A stretch of 64,000 nucleotides of DNA from Roseateles depolymerans (lineage in GTDB: Bacteria; Pseudomonadota; Gammaproteobacteria; Burkholderiales; Burkholderiaceae_C). The stretch covers positions 124,001 to 188,000 of the forward strand of contig QFOD01000009.1 in assembly GCA_003241055.1 (NCBI GenBank). Direction: 5' to 3'. Below are positions 47,830-56,726 of the stretch, one piece after another. The position numbers were made by a program, and so were the translations under genes. The stretch's first letter is position 1. Each line of letters opens with the position of its first letter. Under the pieces are notes generated by a model. It was not told the origin of the DNA, did not search any database, and worked only from the letters and a program-made list of their open reading frames with translations.

Positions 47830-48746
47830 AACTGCAAACCTTGCTGGCTTCCGCGCTGATCGCCATTGCAGCGGGTGCCCAGGCCGCCCCCATCACGCTG
47901 AAGGATGACCGCGGCGCCACCATCACGCTGCCCGGCGTGCCACAGCGCATCGTCAGCCTGCTGCCCTCGCTGACCGAGACCGTCTGCGAGATGGGCGACT
48001 GCGCCCACCTGGTGGGCGTGGACCGCTTCTCCAACTTCCCGGCCAGCGTGCAGCAGCTGCCCAAGCTGGGTGGCCTGGAAGACACCGGCGTCGAGGCGCT
48101 GGTGGCGCTAAGGCCCGACGTCGTGCTGCTGGGCGTGTCGGCCCGCATCATCGACCGGCTGGAGAGCCTGGGCCTCAAGGTGATCGCGCTGGAGCCCAAG
48201 CGCATGGACGATGTGCAACGCGTGCTGGGCAAGGTGGGTCAGGTGCTGGGCAAGCCCGACGACGCCCGCCGCATCTGGAACCGCATCAACGGCCAGATCG
48301 CGCAGACCGCCGCCACGCTCCCGCCCGCGGTGCGCGACCTGAGCGTGTACTACGAGGTGGACTCCGCCCCCTACGCCGCCGGAGCCGGCTCCTTCATGGG
48401 CGACATCCTCGCGCGCCTGGGGGCCAAGAACATCGTGCCGGCCGAGCTGGGGCCCTTCCCCAAGCTGAACCCGGAGTTCGTCGTGCGCGCCGATCCGCAG
48501 GTCATCATGGTGGGCCAGCGCAGTGCCCCGGGCCTGCCGCAGCGCCCCGGCTGGGCCGCCATCCGTGCGGTCAAGAACCAGCGCATCTGCGTGTGGGTGC
48601 CGGCCGAGTCCGACGTGCTGGTGCGCCCCGGGCCCCGCATGGCCGAATCGGCCGCGCTGATGGCGCGCTGCCTGCGCCAGGCCGTGGCCGGCCCGGTGCC
48701 GCTGCCGACCGCGCCCTTCACTGCCGCGCCCGGAGGCATGCGTTGA
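47826..48746 (+). CDS. btuF: Corrinoid ABC transporter substrate-binding protein BtuF
   Basis: This 306-residue periplasmic binding protein has a Sec signal ending GAQA. The class III binding-protein blocks are QRIVSLLPSLTETVCEMG, LGGLEDTGVEALVALRPDVVLL and VIALEPKRMDDV, linked by a rigid helix. A Pro/Ala-rich tail of about 20 residues ends the chain. It delivers corrinoids taken up by BtuB to the BtuCD transporter, whose genes follow. The start overlaps the cobU stop and the stop overlaps the TTG start of btuC. Confidence 0.93.
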   Translation: MKLQTLLASALIAIAAGAQAAPITLKDDRGATITLPGVPQRIVSLLPSLTETVCEMGDCAHLVGVDRFSNFPASVQQLPKLGGLEDTGVEALVALRPDVVLLGVSARIIDRLESLGLKVIALEPKRMDDVQRVLGKVGQVLGKPDDARRIWNRINGQIAQTAATLPPAVRDLSVYYEVDSAPYAAGAGSFMGDILARLGAKNIVPAELGPFPKLNPEFVVRADPQVIMVGQRSAPGLPQRPGWAAIRAVKNQRICVWVPAESDVLVRPGPRMAESAALMARCLRQAVAGPVPLPTAPFTAAPGGMR

Positions 48747-49734
48747 ACCCACGCACGCTGGGCCGCGCGCTGCTGCTGCTGATCGCCGCCACCGCGCTGC
48801 TGGCGCTGGGCCTGGCCATAGGCAGCACCGGCTGGAGCCCGCTGACCAGCGCCGACGAGGGCATGCGCCAGATCCTCTGGGACATCCGTGCGCCGCGCTC
48901 GCTGGGCGCCTGGCTGGCCGGCGCGCTGCTGGCCCTGGCCGGCGCCATCGGCCAGGGGCTGTTCCGCAACCCGCTGGCCGACCCCTATCTGCTGGGCAGC
49001 TCCGCCGGCGCCAGCCTGGGCGTGGCGGTGATGCTGTTCTTCCTGGGCATCTCGCCGGCCAGCACCGTGCTGGCGCTGCGCGTGGGCATGACGGGCGCGG
49101 CCTTCGTCGGCTCGGTCGGCGCCGTGCTGCTGACCCTGCTGCTGGCCCGCGGCGTGGAGCAGACGTTGCGGCTGCTGCTGGCCGGCGTCGTGGTGGGCGT
49201 GGTGCTGGGCTCGGGGACCGCGCTGCTGACGCTGATCAACATCGACGTGATGCGCACCATGCAGTCCTTCATGCTGGGCAGCACCGGCTTCCTGGGCTGG
49301 AACTCGGTGCTGGTGCTGGCGGCCAGCCTGGCGCTGGGCGGCGTGCTGGCTCTGGGCTGCAGCCGCGGGCTGGACGCGCTGAGCCTGGGCGAAGCCACCG
49401 CGCGCTCGCTGGGCGTGCGCCTGGCGCTGCTGCGCCTGCTGCTGATCGCGGCCATGTCGCTGAGCACGGCGGCGGCGGTCGCGCAATGCGGGCTGGTGGC
49501 CTTTGTGGGCCTGGTCGCGCCGCACCTGGTGCGCAGCTGGGGCACGGTCACGCATGGCGCGCTGCTGGTGCTGGCGCCGCTGACCGGCGGCGCGCTGCTG
49601 CTGGCCGCCGACGTGGCGGCGCGCTGGATCATCGCGCCCCAGGAGCTGCCGGTGGGCATCATCACCGCGCTGCTGGGCGGCAGCTATCTGCTGTGGCTGA
49701 TGCACCGCCGCCACCACAGCCTGGGAGGCCGCGC

Positions 49735-49738
<4 letters not shown>
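48743..49738 (+). CDS. btuC: Corrinoid ABC transporter permease BtuC
   Basis: This 331-residue FecCD-family permease has about ten membrane helices. Diagnostic stretches are LWDIRAPRSLGAWLAGALLA, GQGLFRNPLADPYLLGSSAGA split over residues 71-91, and FVGLVAPHLVRSWG near residue 255. The start is a TTG overlapping the btuF stop, supported by a strong GGAGG 6 bases upstream. The only nearby ATG is in the btuF frame. It works with BtuF and BtuD. Confidence 0.92.
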
Positions 49739-50498
<760 letters not shown>

Positions 50499-50502
<4 letters not shown>

Positions 50503-51815
50503 ACACCGTCCCTGCCCTGATGATCAGCGCCCCGGCCTCCGGCCAGGGCAAGACCAGCGTCACCGCCGCGATCGCGCGGGCCGAGGTCAGGCGCGGCCGC
50601 CGCGTGCGGGTGTTCAAGACCGGGCCCGACTATCTGGACCCCATGATCCTCGCCCGCGCCAGCGGCCAGCCGGTGTACCAGCTGGACCTCTTCATGGGCG
50701 GCCTGGCCCATTGCCAGGCGCTGCTGGCCGAGGCCGCGAATGAGGCCGACCTCATCCTGGTGGAGGGCGTGATGGGCCTGTTCGACGGCGAGCCCAGCAG
50801 CGCCGACCTGGCCGCCGCCTTCGGCCTGCCGGTACTGGCGGTGCTGGATGCCTCGGCCATGGCCCAGACCTTTGCGGCGCTGGCCACCGGCCTGGCGCGC
50901 TTTCGCCCCGATGTGCGCGTGGCCGGCGTGGTGGCCAACCGCGTGGGCAGCGACTATCACGCGCAACTGGTGGCCGACGGCCTGCCGCAAGACCTGCCCC
51001 TGGTCGCGGCGCTGAAGCGCCAATCCGAGCTGAGCCTGCCGGAGCGCCACCTGGGCCTGGTGCAGGCGCTGGAGCTGCCGGCACTGGACGCCCAGCTCGA
51101 CGCCTGGGCCGATGCCTGGGAGGCGGGCTGCGCGCTGGGCCAGGGCCTGGCGGCGGCAGCTGCACCCGTGCCGCTCACCGCACCGCCCGCAGCGGACCTC
51201 GGCACACCGCTGGCGGGAACGCGCATCGCGGTGGCCGACGACGCCTGCTTCTCCTTCATCTACCCGGCCAACCTGGACCTGCTGCGTCAGCTGGGCGCCG
51301 AGGTGCTGCGCTTCTCGCCGCTGGCGGGGCACCACCTGCCCCCCTGCGACGCGCTGTGGCTGCCCGGCGGCTATCCCGAGCTGCATGCGCCCGCGCTGCA
51401 GCAACACCCCACGCTGTTCGCCGACCTGCGCGCCCACCTGGCCGCGGGCAAGCCGCTGCTGGCCGAATGCGGCGGCATGCTGGTGCTGCTGGACCGGCTG
51501 ACCGACGTGGAGGGCGGCCATCACGCGATGGCCGGCCTGATGCCTGGCGAGGCCCAGTTGCAGCCCCGCCTGGCCGCGTTGGGCCTGCAGTCGCTGGCCT
51601 GGCCCGAGGGCCCGCTGCGCGGCCACAGCTTCCACTACTCCACGCTGAGCACGCCGCTGACGCCGGTGGCCATCGCGCACAACCCCAATGCCGGCCGCAC
51701 GGCCGAGCCGCTGTACCTGCAGGGCTCGCTGCGCGCGAGCTATGTGCACCACTACTTCCCATCCCATCCCGAGGCCGTCGCGGCCTTCTTCCTGAACGGC
51801 AACGGCCATGCTTGA
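50499..51815 (+). CDS. cbiA: Cobyrinic acid a,c-diamide synthase (CbiA/CobB)
   Basis: CbiA amidates the a and c side chains of cobyrinic (or hydrogenobyrinic) acid with glutamine and ATP. The 438-residue protein has the N-terminal P-loop SAPASGQGKTSVTAAIA and FKTGPDYLDPM. The glutaminase domain has Cys in ECGGMLVLLD and the partner His in ASYVHHYFPSHPEA near the end. Length is typical. It overlaps btuD and, by 8 bp, the ExbB-like gene. In the aerobic pathway its product is the substrate of the CobNST chelatase. Confidence 0.94.
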
Positions 51816-52266
51816 AACCGGATTCGCCCATATCGCCCAGGCCCTGCTGTGGCCGGTGCTCCTGCTCGTCGCGCTGGGCTTCGTCTACGCGCTGTGGACC
51901 GCCGGCGCCACGCTGATGGAGGCGCTGCAGCGCCGCCGCCCCGGCTACCGCTCGCTGCAGGTGGGTGACGGCAGCAGCCTGGAGCTGCTGGAGTTGCAGA
52001 TCGTGCGCCAGCTGGAGCCCGCCCGGCTGCTGGGCCGGGTCGCGCCGCTGCTGGGCCTGATCGCCACCATGGTGCCGCTGGGCCCGGCGCTGCAGAGCGT
52101 GGCGGCCGGCCAGGGCCAGCAGGCGCTGGCGGTGTTCAGCTCGGCCTTCTCGGGCGTGGTGCTGGCGCTGGCCGCCGCCGCGATGGCGCTGGTCGTCTAC
52201 TCGGTGCGCCGCCGCTGGCTGCTGGCCGAGCTGCTGGCGATCAAGGCCGAGCAGGGCTGGTCATGA
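51808..52266 (+). CDS. MotA/TolQ/ExbB-family proton channel protein, linked to CobN-like chelatase
   Basis: This 152-residue inner-membrane protein has three likely helices: about residues 11-33, 74-96 and 109-133. The second and third helices hold the family core: VAPLLGLIATMVPLGPALQS and FSSAFSGVVLALAAAAMALV. It is shorter than E. coli ExbB (244) and lacks long cytoplasmic segments. It overlaps cbiA by 8 bp and the DUF2149 gene by 4 bp. With an ExbD-like partner next door it may form a proton-driven motor for the CobN-like protein or for the TonB-dependent receptors. Family assignment is good; the client is inferred. Confidence 0.85.
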   Translation: MLETGFAHIAQALLWPVLLLVALGFVYALWTAGATLMEALQRRRPGYRSLQVGDGSSLELLELQIVRQLEPARLLGRVAPLLGLIATMVPLGPALQSVAAGQGQQALAVFSSAFSGVVLALAAAAMALVVYSVRRRWLLAELLAIKAEQGWS

Positions 52267-52589
52267 GCCGGCGCCTGAACATCCTCGTCGAGGAGGACGA
52301 CGACCCCATGCTGTCCGCCGTCAACCTGGTGGACGTCTTCCTGGTGCTGGTCGTGGCCCTGCTGACCGCGGTGGCGCTGCAGCAGCAGTCGCAGGCCAAC
52401 GAGACGGTGATCCGCAACCCCGGCCAGCCGGGCATGGAGATCGTGGTGCGCAAGGACGGCCAGGAGATCACCTACCGTGGCAACGGCGGCAGCGCCGAGG
52501 GCCAGGGCGAGCGCGCCGGCGTGGCCTACAAGATGAAGGACGGCTCCATCATCTACGTGCCCGAGGGCGGGGAAGCCGCCAAGCCATGA
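52263..52589 (+). CDS. DUF2149 protein with ExbD-like membrane helix
   Basis: This 108-residue protein has one membrane helix at about residues 18-40 and a small periplasmic domain after it. The helix reads AVNLVDVFLVLVVALLTAV, with Asp24 in the place where ExbD and TolR carry their essential Asp near residue 25. The DUF2149 family is known from gene groups with ExbB-like and CobN-like genes in bacteria and archaea. The short C-terminal domain contains GMEIVVRKDGQEITYRGNGG and GSIIYVPEGGEA. It overlaps both neighbours by 4 bp. I infer that it is the stator partner of the ExbB-like protein. Confidence 0.82.
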   Translation: MSRRLNILVEEDDDPMLSAVNLVDVFLVLVVALLTAVALQQQSQANETVIRNPGQPGMEIVVRKDGQEITYRGNGGSAEGQGERAGVAYKMKDGSIIYVPEGGEAAKP

Positions 52590-55500
52590 GCCTGTTGCAT
52601 CGGCTGGCCCGCGGCCTGGCGACTGCCGCGCTGTGCGCGCCGCTGCTGGCCGGCGCCGCCCAGCGCCTGCTCTTCCTCAGCGTGGACATCACGCCCGCCG
52701 CCAAGCAGGCGATGCTGGCGCGCGAGGGCCGTGCGGCCGGGCTGGAGGTGCAGTCGCTGGAGTACCCGCTGCGCGGCGCGGCGCTCGCGCAAGACCCGGC
52801 CCTGGATGCGGCGCTGCGCCGGGCCGACCTGGTCTGGATAGACGCGCCCCACCCCACGGCCGAGGCCCGCCTGCACCAGATCGCCGACGCCGCACTGGCC
52901 CGCGCCGCCAAGCCCGCGGCCCGCGTGCTGTGGATTCCGGCCGGCGAGCCCGCCGCGGGCGACCTGAGCCTGCGCGCCTACCTGCAGGCCGGCGGCCCGG
53001 CCAATACGCGCGCCGCCTTTGCGCTGGCGCGTGCCCAGCTGGCCGGCCAGCCCGCCCCCGCGCTGGCGCCGCCGCTGCTGATCCCGCAGCGTGGCATCTA
53101 CGCCCCCGGCGCGCCGCGGCTGTTCGCCGACGCGGCCGAATTCCGCGCCTGGGCGCAGCAGCAGGGCCTGAAGGGCGAGCCGGTGGCGCTGCTGCTGCAC
53201 CGCTACCACTTCGTGCAGGGCAATACCGAGTGGCTGGACCAGTGGCTGGCGATGTTCCGCCGGCAGGGGTTGCTGGCCTACGCGGCCTTCAGCAGCCAGC
53301 TGGGCGACCAGCCGCTCAACGCGCTGCTGGCGCCGGGCGGCGCGCTGCAGGCCCGGGTCATCGTGAACCACAGCCTGCTGCCCCAGGGCGCCAGCCTGCA
53401 GCCCACCTTCGAGCGCTGGGGCGTGCCGGTGCTGCAGACCCAGCCCTACCGCCAGGACGACGCGGCCGCCTGGGCCGCCAGCGAGACCGGCCTGGCCCAG
53501 GCCGACATCCCCTTCTACTTCGCGCAGCCCGAGGCCGCCGGGCTGATCGACCCGGTGGTCGTGCTGGCCCATCCCAAGCGGGGCGAGCCGCAGCTGATCG
53601 CGCGCCAGGCCGCCAGCGTCGCGGCCAAGGCGGCGCGCTGGGTGGCGCTGCAAACTAAGCCCGCGGCCGACAAGCGCCTGGTGGCCTTTGTCTACAACTA
53701 CCCGCCGGGCGGCAGCAACTTCGGCGCCTCCTTCCTGAACGTGCCGCGCAGCCTGGAGCGCGTGACCACGGGCCTGCGCGACGCCGGCTATGCGGTGACG
53801 CCGCGCGCTGAAGGCGAGTGGATCGCCGAGCTCAAGCCGCTGCTGTCGGCCTACTACCCCGGCACCGACCTGCGCGCGCTGCTGCAGGCCGGCCAGGCCG
53901 AGGCGCTGCCGCTGGCGCGCTACCAGGCCTGGTTCGACAGCCTGCCCGCCGCGGTGCGCGACCCCATCCTCGCGCGCTGGGGCACGCCGGCCAGCAGCCG
54001 CTATGTGCAGACCTGGCAGGGCCAGCCGGTGTTCGTGATTCCGCGCCTGCAACTGGGCGCGCTGGCCGTGCTGCCGCAGCCGCCACGCGAGGAGACGCTG
54101 CGCAACGGGCAGGACCCCTTCATGCACCGCAGCAAGACGCCGCTGTCCCACCACTACCTGGCCACCTATCTGTGGGCACGCGACGCGGACGCGGTCATCC
54201 ACTTCGGCACCCATGGCACGCAGGAATGGGCGCCGGGCAAGCTGCGCGGCCCCGATGTGCTGGACCCGGTGTGGCTGCCGCTGGGCGATGTGCCGGTGAT
54301 CTACCCCTACATCGTCGACAACCTCGGCGAGGCGCTGACCGCCAAGCGCCGCGGCCGCGCGCTGATGGTCAGCCACCGCACGCCCAGCTTCGCGCCGGCC
54401 GGCTTCAATGCACAGATGGCCACCATGCACGAGCTGATGCACGAGTGGGAGACCGTGGACCCCGGCCCCACGCGCCAGGGGCTGGAGCGGCAGATGATCC
54501 AGCAGTTCGTGGAGCACAACCTGCACCGCGACCTGGGCTGGACCACCGAGCAGATCGCGGCCAACTTCGCCGGCTTCCTGGAGCTGCTCCACCCCTGGCT
54601 GGACCGGCTCGCGCAGAGCTCCCAGCCCCAGGGCCTGGCGGTGTTCGGCGTGGTGCCGGACGAGGCCCAGCGCCGCGGCTCCCTCCTGCAGCTGCTGCGC
54701 GTGCCGCTGATCGAGGCGCTGGGCGAGGACATCGACGAGGCCTTCTTGATCAACCACGAGGGCGTGGCCCGTGCGCGGCCCGCGCGCTGGCTGGACGTGG
54801 CACTGACCGACGCCGAGGCCGCCAGCCACCTGGACCTGCGGCCCTCGGCCTGCATCGCCGCCGGCACGGCTGCGGCGGCGTCGGCTGCTTCCGCGGTGGC
54901 GGCCGAGCTGCGGCATGCGGCCGCGGCGCCGGCCGGCACGGCCAGTGCCCCGCTGGTCAGCTGCGGCGACGGCTTCGTGCCCAACCGCGCGGCGCGCAAG
55001 CCGATCGACAGCGCGGCGCTGTACCAGCTCGCGTTGCGTGCCCAGCAGATGTGGGCCCGCCTGGCCATCGAGGGCGAGATGCCGGGCCTGCTGCGCGCGC
55101 TGGACGGCCGCTTCATCCCCGCGGCCTATGGCGGCGACCTGCTGCGCAACCCCGAGAGCCTGCCCACCGGCCGCAACCTCACCGGCCTGGACCCCAACCG
55201 CCTTCCCACCCGCCAGGCCTATGAGGCGGCGCAGTCCCTCTTCAAGCGCTGGTATGCCGAGCAGGCCCAGGGCGGCCACGCGCCGCAGCGGCTGGCGCTG
55301 TCGCTGTGGGCCGGCGAGACGCTGCGCCACCAGGGCGTGATGGAGGCCCAGGCGCTGGTGGCGCTGGGCGCCATGCCGGTGTGGGACACCAGCGGCCGCC
55401 CCACGGCCATCAAGCTGCTGAGCCCGCAGGAACTGGGCCGGCCGCGGGTGGACGTGCTGCTGTCCGTCACCGGCTCCTACCGCGACCAGTTCCCCGCGCT

Positions 55501-56683
55501 GATGAAGCTGCTGGACCAGGCCGTGGCGGCCGCCGGCGCGGCCGAGGCGGACAACGCGATCGCGCGCAACAACCGCGCCATCGAGGGCGAACTGCGCCGC
55601 TCCGGCGTGAAGCCCGCGCAGGCCAAGGCGCTGTCGCTGGCCCGCGTGTTCGGCAACCCCGCGGGCGACTACGGCACCGGCATCGCCGACGCGGTGCAGA
55701 GCGACGGCCTGCGCAGCAAGAACGGCCAGACCGACCCGCGCCTGGGCCAGCTGTTTCTTTCCAGCATGAGCCAGCCCTATGTGGACGGCGAGCCGCTGGC
55801 CGTGCCGCCCGCGCAGGCGCAGCAGGCGCTGGGCGCCCACCTGCGCCACACCGATGCGGCGCTGATGTCGCGCAGCAGCCACCTCTACGCGATGGCCAGC
55901 AGCGACGACCCCTTCCAGTACCTCGGCGGCCTGGCCGCCGCGGCCAAGGTGGCGGGCAAGACCGGCGACATCTCGCTGCACGTGAGCCAGCTGCAGGACG
56001 CCGCCGAGCAGCACACCGAGACCGCCGCCCAGGCCATCGCGCTGGAGATGCAGACCCGCTACCTGCACCCCGGCTGGCTCAAGGCCCAGCAAGCCGAGGG
56101 CTGGGCCGGCGCGCTGCAGGTGCTCAAGGCCGTTCAGTACAGCTTTGGCTGGCAGCACATCGCGCCGGGCACCGTGCGTGCCGACCACTGGCAGAGCTTC
56201 TACGACGTGCTGGTGAAGGACAAGCACCGGCTGGGCGTGCCCGAGTGGCTGAAGCAGAACCCGCAGGCCTATGCGCAGGCGCTGGAGCGCCTGGTGCAGG
56301 CCGACCGCCTGGGCTACTGGCAACCCGACCGCGAGACCCGCCAGCAACTCGCGTCCCTCTACCGCGAGCTGACCGCCGCCGCGCCGCTGAACAACGAGCT
56401 GGCTGCTGTGCGCCGCTGGACCGCCGACCAGCTGCCGCAGGCTGTGCCAGCCGCCCGCCAGGCGCCGGCCCAGCCTAGGCCCAGCGCGCAGGCCCCGGCC
56501 GCGCCGACGCTGCGCGGCCTGGCGTTGCAGCGCGTTCCCGACGCGCCCCGCCCCGCGCCGCAGAGCTCGGCGCAGCGGCAGCTGGAGCAGGCCCTGGCCT
56601 GGACGCTGATGGCGCTGCTGATGAGCGCCGGCGCGGTCTGGCAGGCGCGGCGGCCGCGCCCGACCGGGCCTGCCGCGGATTGA
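52586..56683 (+). CDS. cobN: CobN-like chelatase subunit, exported and membrane-anchored
   Basis: This 1365-residue protein belongs to the CobN/ChlH family of large chelatase subunits. Core motifs are VIHFGTHGTQEWAPGKLRG (about residues 533-551), SHRTPSFAPAGF, and TGSYRDQFPALMKLLDQAV, with MSRSSHLYAMASSDDPFQYLGG later. Unlike cytoplasmic CobN it has an N-terminal signal (LATAALCAPLLAGAAQ, cleavage about residue 24). It also has a Pro/Ala-rich linker and a C-terminal helix (ALAWTLMALLMSAGAVW) followed by Arg residues. It should therefore sit on the periplasmic side. CobS and CobT, the ATPase partners, are absent. An Ala-rich insert lies around residues 755-795. Cobalt insertion, or metal removal from corrinoids or tetrapyrroles, are both possible. 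Confidence 0.88.
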   Translation: MSLLHRLARGLATAALCAPLLAGAAQRLLFLSVDITPAAKQAMLAREGRAAGLEVQSLEYPLRGAALAQDPALDAALRRADLVWIDAPHPTAEARLHQIADAALARAAKPAARVLWIPAGEPAAGDLSLRAYLQAGGPANTRAAFALARAQLAGQPAPALAPPLLIPQRGIYAPGAPRLFADAAEFRAWAQQQGLKGEPVALLLHRYHFVQGNTEWLDQWLAMFRRQGLLAYAAFSSQLGDQPLNALLAPGGALQARVIVNHSLLPQGASLQPTFERWGVPVLQTQPYRQDDAAAWAASETGLAQADIPFYFAQPEAAGLIDPVVVLAHPKRGEPQLIARQAASVAAKAARWVALQTKPAADKRLVAFVYNYPPGGSNFGASFLNVPRSLERVTTGLRDAGYAVTPRAEGEWIAELKPLLSAYYPGTDLRALLQAGQAEALPLARYQAWFDSLPAAVRDPILARWGTPASSRYVQTWQGQPVFVIPRLQLGALAVLPQPPREETLRNGQDPFMHRSKTPLSHHYLATYLWARDADAVIHFGTHGTQEWAPGKLRGPDVLDPVWLPLGDVPVIYPYIVDNLGEALTAKRRGRALMVSHRTPSFAPAGFNAQMATMHELMHEWETVDPGPTRQGLERQMIQQFVEHNLHRDLGWTTEQIAANFAGFLELLHPWLDRLAQSSQPQGLAVFGVVPDEAQRRGSLLQLLRVPLIEALGEDIDEAFLINHEGVARARPARWLDVALTDAEAASHLDLRPSACIAAGTAAAASAASAVAAELRHAAAAPAGTASAPLVSCGDGFVPNRAARKPIDSAALYQLALRAQQMWARLAIEGEMPGLLRALDGRFIPAAYGGDLLRNPESLPTGRNLTGLDPNRLPTRQAYEAAQSLFKRWYAEQAQGGHAPQRLALSLWAGETLRHQGVMEAQALVALGAMPVWDTSGRPTAIKLLSPQELGRPRVDVLLSVTGSYRDQFPALMKLLDQAVAAAGAAEADNAIARNNRAIEGELRRSGVKPAQAKALSLARVFGNPAGDYGTGIADAVQSDGLRSKNGQTDPRLGQLFLSSMSQPYVDGEPLAVPPAQAQQALGAHLRHTDAALMSRSSHLYAMASSDDPFQYLGGLAAAAKVAGKTGDISLHVSQLQDAAEQHTETAAQAIALEMQTRYLHPGWLKAQQAEGWAGALQVLKAVQYSFGWQHIAPGTVRADHWQSFYDVLVKDKHRLGVPEWLKQNPQAYAQALERLVQADRLGYWQPDRETRQQLASLYRELTAAAPLNNELAAVRRWTADQLPQAVPAARQAPAQPRPSAQAPAAPTLRGLALQRVPDAPRPAPQSSAQRQLEQALAWTLMALLMSAGAVWQARRPRPTGPAAD

Positions 56684-56726
56684 CTTTTCAGGCAGCGCCA
56701 CGATCAAATTAGCAAGACCTGACCCC

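Noticed and set aside
51808..52266. ExbB-like gene as a flagellar MotA stator
   Set aside because: No motB or flagellar genes are near, the protein is only 152 residues with three helices, and it sits inside the cobalamin operon next to an ExbD-like partner.
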